From Filimonas sp. (lineage in GTDB: Bacteria; Bacteroidota; Bacteroidia; Chitinophagales; Chitinophagaceae), in assembly GCA_017306865.1 (NCBI GenBank), contig JAFKHH010000012.1, forward strand, positions 62,001 to 126,000: DNA of 64,000 nt, read 5' to 3'. Of the stretch, positions 36,423 through 44,626 are shown piece by piece (position 1 is the first letter of the stretch; each line of letters begins with the position of its first letter). A program made the translations under genes and the position numbers. Under the pieces are notes generated by a model. It ran no database searches, had not been told where the DNA came from, and worked only from the letters and a program-made list of their open reading frames with translations.

Positions 36423-36498
36423 AGTGGATTGCTAAATGCTTGTTTTGCCGTCTTTTATAAGATTTATCATATAAGCCTATGACTTTTCTCATTTTATA

Positions 36499-36619
36499 GG
36501 TGTAAGAAAGCCAGGATATTGCACCCGGATTAACAAATAACCTTGGATACACCGTATTTACCTTTTCTTTTTCTTAATAATACAAAGTGCCGGCCGCCTA
36601 GTCTTGGGTGGCTTTTTTT
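36499..36619 (+). ncRNA. Candidate structured RNA with its own terminator, recA-adh spacer
   Basis: On the plus strand, GGTGTA (36499-36504) pairs with TACACC (36548-36553), enclosing CCAGGATATT (36511-36520) pairing with AATAACCTTGG (36536-36546, one bulge and one mismatch). A terminator (GCCGCC/GGTGGC plus seven T) follows at 36593-36619. No plus-strand protein gene is upstream, so something non-coding may be transcribed here. I know no family that fits. Confidence 0.3.
36593..36619 (+). terminator. Plus-strand terminator without an upstream gene
   Basis: Six-bp stem GCCGCC/GGTGGC (one G-U pair) with an eight-base loop, followed by seven T. It points rightward out of the recA upstream region. 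Confidence 0.55.
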
Positions 36620-36663
36620 GTGAATTGTCAATGGTGAATTGTGAGGCTAGTAAGATAAAAAAC

Positions 36664-36694
36664 AAAGGCAATCCTTTTAGCGGGATTGCCTTTT
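36664..36694 (-). terminator. Terminator of the iron alcohol dehydrogenase gene
   Basis: 11-bp perfect stem AAAGGCAATCC/GGATTGCCTTT (36664-36674 with 36683-36693). A- and T-runs on both sides make it usable from either strand. The dehydrogenase stop is about 50 bases away. Confidence 0.75.
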
Positions 36695-36746
36695 ATTATG
36701 CTCTTAATGTTTTCACTATTCACCATTGACAATTCACAACTCATCT

Positions 36747-37826
36747 CTACAATCTCTCATACAATGCTCTCAGCCTGTCGCGGGTCATTAGCTTTCCCCA
36801 ATCTTTGCCAAGTGCATTCTCCCAAAGTGGTTTCATACCCAGGGAAACAGTGATCATGCTTTCGAATTGCTCTTCTGTCAACCCTTTGGTAATACCCTGT
36901 GGAATATCAATCTTATGTTTTTCTACCATGCGCTTGAATTTCTCTACGCCTTCAGGATAGAACTCTTCCAGTTTATCAAATACAATACAGTTACCAATGC
37001 CATGTTTTGTGCCTAATACATAAGCCAGACCGTAGCTTACCGCATGCGCCACACCTACCTGTGAGTATGCGATGCTCATACCACCTGCATAAGAGGCCAT
37101 CATCAGTTTTTCTTCCGAGTCCAGGTCCCAAACGTCTTTTTCCAGGAAAATCTCTTCGCAAAGATCTTGCGCTTTTTCGCCATACGATTTGCTAAACGCG
37201 TTCAGGTAAGTACCTGTCAGTGATTCTACGCAGTGGATAAAGCAATCCATTGCAGTATAGAAACGTTGGTTCACCGGCACTGTGGTGGTCAATGTGGGAT
37301 CCAGTACGATCTGATCAAATGTTGTAAAGTCAGAGTTCATACCAAGTTTACGGGTAGGGCCGGTAAGTACACATGTACGGCTTACTTCTGCACCAGTACC
37401 GGAAATGGTCGGGATACCGGCTTTGTACACACCAGGGAACTTCACAAGGTCCCAGCCCTGGTAGTCAACAGAAGAGCCTGGGTTGGTCATCATAAGGGCA
37501 ACAGCTTTTGCCGTATCCATTACAGAACCCCCGCCAATGCCTATTATGCCAGATACTTCACCAAATTCCGCCTTCAGGTCATCGCGCAGTTTATCTACTC
37601 CGGATGTTTTGGGCTCGTAGGTAACATCTATAGTAATGATCTTATCTTTTCCGCGAAGCGGTATGCGTGCTAAAAAGTCTTTTTTGTCTTGAAAGTATTC
37701 ATCTACAAAGAAGATCATGGGTGCATCGCCTTTACGTTGCGGTGCCAGGATCTCGTCCAACTGGTTAAAACAGCCATTGCCATACACTACATAATTCACC
37801 ATTCTGAAATTGCGAAACTGGGACAT
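36747..37826 (-). CDS. Iron-containing alcohol dehydrogenase (possibly KdnB-like)
   Basis: An NAD(P)-dependent group III alcohol dehydrogenase of 359 residues. The nucleotide loop is GIIGIGGGSVMDTAKAVA at about residues 94-111. The metal ligands are complete: Asp and His in TAMDCFIHCVES, His in VGVAHAVSYGL, and His in GTKHGIGNC. The N-terminus (FRNFRMVNYVVYGNGCFNQLDEIL) resembles KdnB, the enzyme that oxidises the 8-position of Kdo in Kdo8N biosynthesis. KdnA is not adjacent, so this is only a suggestion. An LpxR-like lipid A protein lies just upstream on the same strand, which fits an envelope role but does not prove it. Confidence 0.88.
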   Translation of the reverse strand: MSQFRNFRMVNYVVYGNGCFNQLDEILAPQRKGDAPMIFFVDEYFQDKKDFLARIPLRGKDKIITIDVTYEPKTSGVDKLRDDLKAEFGEVSGIIGIGGGSVMDTAKAVALMMTNPGSSVDYQGWDLVKFPGVYKAGIPTISGTGAEVSRTCVLTGPTRKLGMNSDFTTFDQIVLDPTLTTTVPVNQRFYTAMDCFIHCVESLTGTYLNAFSKSYGEKAQDLCEEIFLEKDVWDLDSEEKLMMASYAGGMSIAYSQVGVAHAVSYGLAYVLGTKHGIGNCIVFDKLEEFYPEGVEKFKRMVEKHKIDIPQGITKGLTEEQFESMITVSLGMKPLWENALGKDWGKLMTRDRLRALYERL

Positions 37827-37996
37827 AGCTCAAAAATTTTAATACGCGAAGGTAGGAAATTCGGAAGACGTGAGTCGTGAATCGATAATCGTGAAGATGT
37901 CCACTATATTATTAAATACCCTGAATTGAACTTGCTTACTCAGGAAATTACGCTGAAAAAGCCCATTCACGTTTCCCGATTGACGACTAACGACAA

Positions 37997-38944
37997 TCAA
38001 AATCTATAGCCAAACAGGATAGATCCATATCGCTGGTCTTGTATCTGTGTTCTGGCTTCTTTTGTTTGGTAAACAACAGATAGGCCCAGGTATATATGTT
38101 TTTCTGAATACATGCCCCCAATTGTATGCTGATACATAAAAGGCATTACATCTTTCACAAGTCCTTTATTTTCTACGAAAAGGCCGCCTTGCACGGTTGC
38201 ATTATATCCTTGTGCTATTATTTGTGGATAGAAGTAAAAGTATAACTCGTAATTGTGCCGGGTCTTCTCGTGTGTGTTGGAAACAGATGCGTTCCACGCT
38301 ATGCTCTGGCTATTTTTTTCAAAAGAGCCTAATTGAAACAGGAATCCGGCTTTTGCATTTGTAAATGTATTACCGAGCGAGGCTTGTATAACCGGCTTTA
38401 TAGCTACCGCCTGGTTATTGGTGGGAAAAAGGGTTGTGGCATATAGTGCCCCCATATTTAAGCCCGGTTCGGCTGTGACCTGGTACTTCCAGCCTTCGGG
38501 TTTTTTAAACCCAACCGTGTGATGATACCATTGCTGCAATGCTTGTGTAAGGGATGGCTTACCCGTTATGCCACCCGTGGCAGAGAATTGCAGCACAGAT
38601 TCTTTCCCGAAAAAATGAGTTTGTGAATAGGTGAGAAATAAAAAGCCTGCATATGGCCTGTCTATGTATTCCGGTTCTTTATGCTCATAGTCGATCGGGT
38701 TGTACATGAGCTGGCCTAGTTGCAGAGAGTGGATTATCTTTTTAGCAGACGGTTGCTTAACAACCCAATTATAGTTAAAAAAAATGCCGTTGGTATAATA
38801 GCGGTCGTTGTACTGGGCAAGATAAAAGTCATTGTCAGAGACCAGGGACAACTGATGTCGAAGTGGCTTCTGCTCATCGTTTTGCTGGGCTGATAACGTA
38901 TGGGTTATCCAAAGAAACAGTATGCAGGCAAGCATTCTTTTCAT
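37997..38944 (-). CDS. LpxR-like outer-membrane lipid A deacylase family protein (DUF2219)
   Basis: A 315-residue outer-membrane beta-barrel with a signal peptide (MLACILFLWITHTLSAQ). The family signature is near the start: LRHQLSLVSDNDFYLAQYNDRYYTNGIFF, given here in two pieces as LSLVSDNDFYLAQYNDRYY and TNGIFFNYNW. It also has DRPYAGFLFLTYSQ. Known LpxR removes the 3'-linked acyloxyacyl chain of lipid A, with calcium. The catalytic His-Asn pair is not obvious here, so activity is unproven. Aromatic residues at strand ends and the C-terminal Phe (ILFGYRF) fit a barrel. Confidence 0.8.
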   Translation of the reverse strand: MKRMLACILFLWITHTLSAQQNDEQKPLRHQLSLVSDNDFYLAQYNDRYYTNGIFFNYNWVVKQPSAKKIIHSLQLGQLMYNPIDYEHKEPEYIDRPYAGFLFLTYSQTHFFGKESVLQFSATGGITGKPSLTQALQQWYHHTVGFKKPEGWKYQVTAEPGLNMGALYATTLFPTNNQAVAIKPVIQASLGNTFTNAKAGFLFQLGSFEKNSQSIAWNASVSNTHEKTRHNYELYFYFYPQIIAQGYNATVQGGLFVENKGLVKDVMPFMYQHTIGGMYSEKHIYLGLSVVYQTKEARTQIQDQRYGSILFGYRF

Positions 38945-39004
38945 GTACGGCTCATCTTACGGTTCTTTCATTTATGTTGTTGCTGTGTATTTCATAAAAC
39001 ATGC

Positions 39005-39487
39005 CTATTCTTCCCGTGCATCAATACTGCGAATGGCTTGCTGAATAATATCATTTTCATACCCTTTCTGCAGCAGGTATTGGCGGACTTTAGCCTGACG
39101 TGTATAGATATTTTCACCAGGAATAGACTTCCATTTATCCCGGGCAAGTGTTGTGGCAATTTTTACATACTCTTCTATACTGATTTCCTGAAGGGCTTTT
39201 TTAATATTATATGTACTTACCAGTTTTTGCTGCAGCGCGTGCTTTATCTTGACGCGTCCCCATTTTTTCATCCTGAACTTTCCTCCCGCGAACATAACGG
39301 CAAAACGTTCTTCGTTCAGGTAGTTTCCTTCAATCAACCCTGCCAGTATTTCCTCTACATCTGTTTTCCGAAGGCCAAAACTGTACAATTTTTCTTTCAC
39401 TTCCTGGTGAGTCCGTTCCTGGTATGCACAGTAATACCTGATTTTCGGGATAGCCATTTCCTTACTAATTGCCTGCCGCTTCAACAC
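39005..39487 (-). CDS. recX: Regulatory protein RecX
   Basis: An inhibitor and regulator of RecA filaments; cytoplasmic. About 160 residues from a GTG at 39485-39487; an ATG ten codons downstream is an alternative. It is all-helical with three tandem three-helix units. Diagnostic segments are RYYCAYQERTHQEVKEKLYSFG, shown as YYCAYQERTHQEVKEKL, then LIEGNYLNEERFAVMFAGGK and KWGRVKIKHALQQK. The second and third units end with ARDKWKSI and RQAKVRQYLLQKGYEND. RecA lies 2.7 kb away with the dehydrogenase and LpxR-like genes between. The two genes are separate here. Confidence 0.92.
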   Translation of the reverse strand: MLKRQAISKEMAIPKIRYYCAYQERTHQEVKEKLYSFGLRKTDVEEILAGLIEGNYLNEERFAVMFAGGKFRMKKWGRVKIKHALQQKLVSTYNIKKALQEISIEEYVKIATTLARDKWKSIPGENIYTRQAKVRQYLLQKGYENDIIQQAIRSIDAREE

Positions 39488-39706
39488 TTGTTCAAATTTG
39501 GTTCAATTTCGGCCTTTCCCGGAAAACACGAGCCATTTTCTGTTTTTAGCGGTCAAATAATGTGAGAAAGTCTTGCGAAATGAATATTTTGAGGCTGTTT
39601 AATCCACAACGGAATCTATTTCGGCCATTTTACCCTACTTTGCAGTTACGGAATATTAACAATTTACAGTAGGTTTGTTGCCTATAAATAAAATTGAAGC
39701 GATAGT

Positions 39707-40822
39707 ATGAAATTTATTGTATCATCTTCTTCTTTGCTTAAGCATTTACAACAGATTAGCGGTGTTATTAACGCTAATACGGTTTTACCCATCCTTGAAG
39801 ATTTCTTATTCGATATACAGGACAAAAAACTGACGATCGTAGCCACGGACCTGGAAACCGTAATGCGTGTGCAAATGGATGTAGAAAGCAAGGCAAATGG
39901 AAAGGTGTGTATCCCTGCGAAGATCCTGATCGATTCTCTGAAAAATATTCCTGACCAGCCGCTTACTTTCAATATTGACAAAAATTTTGCGATAGAAATT
40001 ACCAGCGATAACGGTAAGTATAAAGTGATGGGCGAAAACCCGGACAACTTCCCTAAAGAGCCTGCAGCCGATGATACGAACAGTTTCTCTATCAGCAGTG
40101 GTGCTTTGGTTACAGCTATCAATAAAACATTGTTTGCAGTAAGTAACGACGATCTTCGTCCGGCTATGACAGGTGTTTTCTTTGAATTAAGCAAAGACGG
40201 CGTTCAGTTCGTAGCAACAGATGCGCATCGCCTTGTACGTTACAAACGTACTGACGTAAAGACGCCAAAGACGGATAGCTTCATTGCGCCAAAGAAACCT
40301 TTGAACCTACTGAAAAATGCGTTGCCCGATAACGATGATGAGCTAACAATAAGCTATAACAACAATCACTTGTTTGTTACACATGGCTCTACGCAGTTGA
40401 TCTGTCGCCTGATCGATGCAAGATTCCCGGACTATAAAGTAGTAATTCCTACAGATAACCCATACAGGCTGATCGTAACAAAATCTGATTTCCAGAGTGC
40501 GTTGCGCCGTGTAAGTGTATTCTCTAATAAGAGCACTAACCAGGTAGCATTAAGCATTAGCGGAAGCGAATTGCAACTTGCAGCGCAGGACGTTGACTTT
40601 AGCTTTGAAGGTACAGAGCGTATGAACTGTCAATATGATGGGGAAGACCTGCAGATTGCATTCAATGCAAAATTCCTGATCGAAATGCTGAATGCAGCTA
40701 ACAGTGATGAGGTAAAGATTGAACTATCTACTCCAACAAAAGCAGGCATTTTGAAACCAACAGAACAGGAAGAAGGCGAGGAGCTACTAATGCTGGTAAT
40801 GCCTTTGATGCTGAACAGCTAG
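39707..40822 (+). CDS. dnaN: DNA polymerase III sliding clamp (beta subunit)
   Basis: The ring-shaped processivity clamp, 371 residues in three similar domains. The N-terminal domain starts MKFIVSSSSLLKHLQQISGV and contains TVLPILEDFLFDI. The middle domain has DDLRPAMTGVFFEL and TDAHRLVRYKR, both highly conserved. The C-terminal end LLMLVMPLMLN supplies part of the peptide-binding pocket. dnaA, dnaN's usual partner, is not in the window, which is typical of many Bacteroidota. TACTTTG at 39636-39642 near-matches the -7 box. A terminator follows at 40880-40903. Confidence 0.98.
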   Translation: MKFIVSSSSLLKHLQQISGVINANTVLPILEDFLFDIQDKKLTIVATDLETVMRVQMDVESKANGKVCIPAKILIDSLKNIPDQPLTFNIDKNFAIEITSDNGKYKVMGENPDNFPKEPAADDTNSFSISSGALVTAINKTLFAVSNDDLRPAMTGVFFELSKDGVQFVATDAHRLVRYKRTDVKTPKTDSFIAPKKPLNLLKNALPDNDDELTISYNNNHLFVTHGSTQLICRLIDARFPDYKVVIPTDNPYRLIVTKSDFQSALRRVSVFSNKSTNQVALSISGSELQLAAQDVDFSFEGTERMNCQYDGEDLQIAFNAKFLIEMLNAANSDEVKIELSTPTKAGILKPTEQEEGEELLMLVMPLMLNS

Positions 40823-40879
40823 GATGTGAGTGGTGAGTTGTCACTTGTGAGTAATTATTCAACATATCAAAAAATATAT

Positions 40880-40903
40880 AGCGCCTTTCGGGGCGCTTTT
40901 TTA
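40880..40903 (+). terminator. Terminator of dnaN
   Basis: Stem AGCGCC/GGCGCT around the loop TTTCGG, followed by TTTTTTATTTT. It lies about 60 bases after the dnaN stop. Confidence 0.85.
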
Positions 40904-41077
40904 TTTTGAAGAAGATGGCTCGCAGAAATTTTATTCAATTCAAATATTCTACACATGCCGTGTTTTTGGCAAGTAATTATATATCATGTTGGCTCCTATT
41001 AATAAAGCTTTTTGCTTATTTCACAATTGACCATTCACTCTTATTTTTCGTAAATTAGGTTAACTAAGATTGCGGCC

Positions 41078-41896
41078 ATGGAAGCGTTAACCCAATATTT
41101 TTCGCATATACCCTCCTTACACCGGGCGTTAATTCTCGCAGGGGGTATTACCTTGTTTTGGTTGATAGAGGGCGCTGTTCCTTTATTTCAATTCAGGTAT
41201 AATAAATGGCGACATGCCGGTATTAATTTCTTCTTTACGTTTACCACTATCATTATCAATTTTGCATTTGCATTGTTGATTGTTCTCAGCAGCGACTGGT
41301 GCGTGGCACATCATTTTGGTATCCTGCAATGGATCAACGGGCCTTTGTGGCTAACGCTCATTTTAGGATTGATGCTGCTGGACCTGGTAGGTGCATACAC
41401 GGTGCATTGGATAGAACATAAAATAAAATGGATGTGGAAGTTTCATATGATCCATCATGCAGACCGCTTTGTAGATACGACGACCGCCAACCGTCATCAC
41501 CCGGGAGAAAGTGTATTCCGTGCAGTGTTTACAATCATTGCTGTTTGGGTAAGTGGTGCGCCAATCTGGTTGGTGATGTTGTACCAGAGTGTGAGTGTTG
41601 TGCTTTCACAATTTAATCACGCAAACATAAAAATGCCAGTATGGTTAAACAGGGCATTAAGCCTGGTTATTGTTACACCAGATATGCATCGCATACACCA
41701 TCATTACATTCGCCCTGAAACAGATACCAACTATGGAAATATTTTTCCTTATTGGGATAAGCTGTTCGGCACATATTACAAAAGGCCGCTACAAGATCTT
41801 CACTATGGACTGGATGTATTGGAGGGAAGAAATGAAGCAAACCTGAAAGATCAGTTGAAGTTACCTTTTGATAAGAATATTAAAACGGATTATTGA
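41078..41896 (+). CDS. Sterol desaturase/fatty acid hydroxylase family membrane enzyme
   Basis: A membrane diiron oxygenase of 272 residues. Hydrophobic segments lie at about residues 15-35, 50-70 and 80-105, with a further pair at 145-175. The eight-histidine pattern is complete in its three clusters: HWIEH, HMIHH and HRIHH, with an extra NRHH between. Family members hydroxylate or desaturate lipids, sterols or carotenoids, and the substrate here is unknown. Bacteroidota use such enzymes on sulfonolipids and carotenoids, but the context gives no pathway. It is a single gene flanked by spacers with decayed repeats. Confidence 0.9.
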   Translation: MEALTQYFSHIPSLHRALILAGGITLFWLIEGAVPLFQFRYNKWRHAGINFFFTFTTIIINFAFALLIVLSSDWCVAHHFGILQWINGPLWLTLILGLMLLDLVGAYTVHWIEHKIKWMWKFHMIHHADRFVDTTTANRHHPGESVFRAVFTIIAVWVSGAPIWLVMLYQSVSVVLSQFNHANIKMPVWLNRALSLVIVTPDMHRIHHHYIRPETDTNYGNIFPYWDKLFGTYYKRPLQDLHYGLDVLEGRNEANLKDQLKLPFDKNIKTDY

Positions 41897-41914
41897 TTGA
41901 CTGAACTAAGCGAA

Positions 41915-42036
41915 GTTTTTTACCACATAGGTACATAGAGTCGAAGAAACGTAAATGGTTTTAGGGCTATTGTGCAATAGTTTAGTTTGATTCTGCAAAG
42001 GAAAGCATAGGGCACATAGGGAAGTCGCGAGCGACT
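41915..42036. repeat. Decayed interspersed repeat, copy after the desaturase gene
   Basis: Words TACCACATAGGTACATAGAG, TAGTTTGATTC and GGGCACATAGGGAAGTCGC are in the same order as in the stretch at 35041-35150. A GCGA/TCGC mini-palindrome (GTCGCGAGCGAC) is near the end. Confidence 0.5.
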
Positions 42037-42071
42037 TTATTCACGATTCCCGGTTCTCGATTCACGATAAA

Positions 42072-42629
42072 TCAGCGCACAAACCGGTCTACAGCTTTTA
42101 TTGCTGTTTGTATCCGTTCATCATGTATCCCGTTTATTTCCACCCAGGGAACATGCTGGTTGATCATAATATCTTTATAGATGCGATATAACTCCTGGCG
42201 AGGTCGCTCATCGGGGTATTCGCGCAGCTCTTCTGCCACCCATGGCAGGTCTATATTACAAAGGAGATAGAGATCGTATTTTCTCGCCGCTATTTGTTCC
42301 AGTATGCTATTGTGGCTTTTTCCAAACACATACTCACACCACACTTTCATTACATACATATCTGTGTCAATAAAAAGAAGCGGCTCTTTGGCGAGATTTG
42401 TTTTCTGTTCCGCGAACGCTTTTTGTACCGCATCGGCATATTTATCTTCCAGTGAAAGTTGACCCTCAGCTATTGTTTTCAGGTCCTCAAAAGAGTACTT
42501 TGTACCATGCTGCAACAGGTATTCACGCGCGTATTCTTCACACCATTGTGTTTGATAATGCTGCGCCAACTGCTCGCACAGTGTACTTTTCCCTGTGGAT
42601 TCGGGCCCTATAATAACAATCTTCTTCAT
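42072..42629 (-). CDS. NadR-type nicotinamide ribose kinase (P-loop ATPase)
   Basis: About 185 residues. I chose the ATG at 42627-42629, which begins MKKIVIIGPESTGKSTLC. The stop codon of pnuC ends at 42631, so the two are translationally coupled. Walker A is GPESTGKST. The NadR kinase-type motif LFIDTDMYVMKVWCEYVFG has the catalytic Asp pair, and WCEEYAREYL marks the substrate region. LCNIDLPWVAEELREYPDERPR matches NadR kinase family members. It lacks the NadR nucleotidyltransferase domain. The likely role is phosphorylating nicotinamide riboside imported by PnuC. Confidence 0.85.
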   Translation of the reverse strand: MKKIVIIGPESTGKSTLCEQLAQHYQTQWCEEYAREYLLQHGTKYSFEDLKTIAEGQLSLEDKYADAVQKAFAEQKTNLAKEPLLFIDTDMYVMKVWCEYVFGKSHNSILEQIAARKYDLYLLCNIDLPWVAEELREYPDERPRQELYRIYKDIMINQHVPWVEINGIHDERIQTAIKAVDRFVR

Positions 42630-42630
42630 T

Positions 42631-43272
42631 CTATTCTTTAACCGGTACAAATGCGACGGCTTGCTGTTGTTTCATCTTTTTGTTCCAGACGATCCATCCT
42701 GAAACTGCCATAATAAGTAATATAACAAACTGTACGCTGGTAAAAACATATCCTTTTATAAAATATAAAGGAATAGATACAATATTGGTAACGATCCACC
42801 ACAGCCAGTTCTCTATTTTTTTCTTATTCATTAGCAACATACCTGTATAGGCTGCGGCAGAGGCAAAACTATCTGCAATAGGCACAGTGCTGTCTGTAAA
42901 TTTTTTCAGGATGAAGTAGAGCGCAACCCACATGCCAAAGAAAAAGGCGAGGGAGGAGCGCCAGTCCTTTTTATTACTTACAGAAATGTGTATCACTTTT
43001 TCCCCCGTTTTTTTCCGCATTGCCCACATATACCAGCCAATGAGGCTCATTACAGTATAATAGATATTAAGACCGGCTTCTGCATATAGTTTTCCCGCAA
43101 AGCTTATATATATGTATATAATAGTGCTTATTATACCGACAGGATAAACGAGAATATTTTCTGCCCTGGAAAAGAATACACTGCCTATACCCGCAAACAC
43201 GGCTATATATTCTATCGGGGTTGTATGCTGCAGGCCATAGATAAATTTATCTACTATTTCTGTAACGCTCAT
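42631..43272 (-). CDS. pnuC: PnuC family nicotinamide riboside transporter
   Basis: An integral membrane transporter of about 213 residues with seven or so helices, from the ATG at 43270-43272 (a GTG at 43293 could add seven). Family features are the N-terminal TTPIEYIAVFAGIGSVFFSRAENILVYPVG in two runs (TTPIEYIAVFAGIGSVF and SRAENILVYPVG), then NIYYTVMSLIGWYMW and ENWLWWIVTNIVSIPLYFIKG. The WxxW pattern and conserved Asn and Trp residues match substrate-binding positions of PnuC. It is coupled to a NadR-type kinase gene, which makes a nicotinamide riboside import and trapping pair. No riboswitch is recognised upstream. Confidence 0.92.
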   Translation of the reverse strand: MSVTEIVDKFIYGLQHTTPIEYIAVFAGIGSVFFSRAENILVYPVGIISTIIYIYISFAGKLYAEAGLNIYYTVMSLIGWYMWAMRKKTGEKVIHISVSNKKDWRSSLAFFFGMWVALYFILKKFTDSTVPIADSFASAAAYTGMLLMNKKKIENWLWWIVTNIVSIPLYFIKGYVFTSVQFVILLIMAVSGWIVWNKKMKQQQAVAFVPVKE

Positions 43273-43402
43273 GCAGTGAAGATAGTATAGCACGTACGAA
43301 GTACAAAGTGCAGGGTACGAAATATAACAATAGTCATCCCTGTCGATTTTCTTATCTTAGCCCTGGCTTGATTTTTATTCCCTATTTTAAAACACTCACC
43401 AG

Positions 43403-44536
43403 ATGCCTAATCAGCCCATGCCGTTTTATGTAAAATTGTGCTGCTCTCTTATCAGTATTTTACTGATCACTTATATTTTATACGTCGGACAACATATTTT
43501 AATTCCGTTGGCTTTTGCCAGTTTGTTTACCATTATTCTTATCGGCCCTTGTATGTATTTTGAAAAAAGAGGTGTTCCGAAAGGTATTGCTGCATTAATC
43601 TCTATGTTGCTTGCAGCAACTTTATTTTTCTTTATCTTCTATTTCATTTCTTCCCAGATCAGCAGTTTTAAAAATGACCTGCCGGCTTTAGTAAAGCAAT
43701 TGCAAGCTGGCGTACTGGACGTACAGGATTGGGCTGTTAAAACATTTCGCATTAGCTCATCCAAATTCCAGGAAGTAGTAAACTCTGCAACGAATGAGGC
43801 TTTCCTTAATACCTCTGCCCTGTTAAGCAGTACTTTTTCTACCGTTTCTTCCACTTTGGTCTTAATGGTATTGGTGCCGATTTACACCTTTCTTCTCCTT
43901 TTATATAGAAACCTGATCGTTAAGTTTTTTGTTGCCTGCTTCAAACCTGAGCACGAAAAATTAGTGTTTACTGTATTACACAAAACGAGGCTGGTAGTAA
44001 AAGGTTATGTAGTTGGTCTTTTTATAGAGATGATCATTGTTGCAGTTATTAATTGTACAGGCTTCCTGATCCTGGGAGTGAAATACGCCTTATTACTAGG
44101 TGTGATTGCTGCTATTCTAAACCTGATCCCGTACCTGGGTATTTTTACTGCATGTATCTTAACTGTGTTGATCACGTTAACGACAAATACACCGGCAACG
44201 GTACTAAGTGCCGCGATCATGCTGATCGGCGTTCATCTGATCGACAGCAATATTTTACTTCCAAAAATTGTCGGGTCAAAAGTAAAACTGAATGCGCTTG
44301 TTACGATCATTGGTGTAATTGCGGGAAGTGCTTTATGGGGAATTCCAGGCATGTTTCTGGCCATACCAATTATCGCTGTCCTGAAGGTTTTGTTTGACGA
44401 GGTACAATCATTAAACGCCTGGGGCATGCTTTTGGGCGAGGAAGAAAAACCGGCAAAGAAGAAGAAAAGTACAGGATTGTTTTCGTGGTTTATGCGTAAA
44501 GATGGGAAGAAGAAAATAATGAACAAGGAAGAATAG
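43403..44536 (+). CDS. AI-2E family transporter (PerM-like)
   Basis: A membrane protein of 377 residues with about eight helices. The N-terminal pair ILITYILYVGQHILIPLAFA is followed by a long amphipathic stretch (about residues 85-150). The conserved block AILNLIPYLGIFTACILTVLI is the family's hallmark, as are VHLIDSNILLPKIVGSKVKLN and ALWGIPGMFLAIPIIAVLKVL. Despite the family name, most members are not proven to export AI-2; some act as sodium-linked antiporters. The C-terminus is a basic Lys-rich tail. A bidirectional terminator separates it from the NifU-type gene. Confidence 0.9.
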   Translation: MPNQPMPFYVKLCCSLISILLITYILYVGQHILIPLAFASLFTIILIGPCMYFEKRGVPKGIAALISMLLAATLFFFIFYFISSQISSFKNDLPALVKQLQAGVLDVQDWAVKTFRISSSKFQEVVNSATNEAFLNTSALLSSTFSTVSSTLVLMVLVPIYTFLLLLYRNLIVKFFVACFKPEHEKLVFTVLHKTRLVVKGYVVGLFIEMIIVAVINCTGFLILGVKYALLLGVIAAILNLIPYLGIFTACILTVLITLTTNTPATVLSAAIMLIGVHLIDSNILLPKIVGSKVKLNALVTIIGVIAGSALWGIPGMFLAIPIIAVLKVLFDEVQSLNAWGMLLGEEEKPAKKKKSTGLFSWFMRKDGKKKIMNKEE

Positions 44537-44571
44537 GTTGCTGGTTATTAGCTAACCGTGCAACCAGTAAC

Positions 44572-44606
44572 AAAAAAAGCCGCTCTATGATAGAGCGGCT
44601 TTCTTT
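44572..44606. terminator. Bidirectional terminator between the AI-2E and NifU genes
   Basis: 12-bp perfect stem AAAGCCGCTCTA/TAGAGCGGCTTT (44576-44587 with 44591-44602) and a three-base loop. A-run and T-rich flanks serve both convergent genes. Confidence 0.9.
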
Positions 44607-44626
44607 TATAATGAGATTGAAATCGT

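Noticed and set aside
39488-39706. Origin of replication next to dnaN
   Set aside because: I see no DnaA-box cluster (TTATCCACA) and no dnaA gene, so the clamp gene alone is not evidence.
43273-43402. Possible TPP or other riboswitch before pnuC
   Set aside because: The spacer has no conserved riboswitch core or strong P1 stem and contains decayed repeat words such as ACGAAGTACAAAGT.
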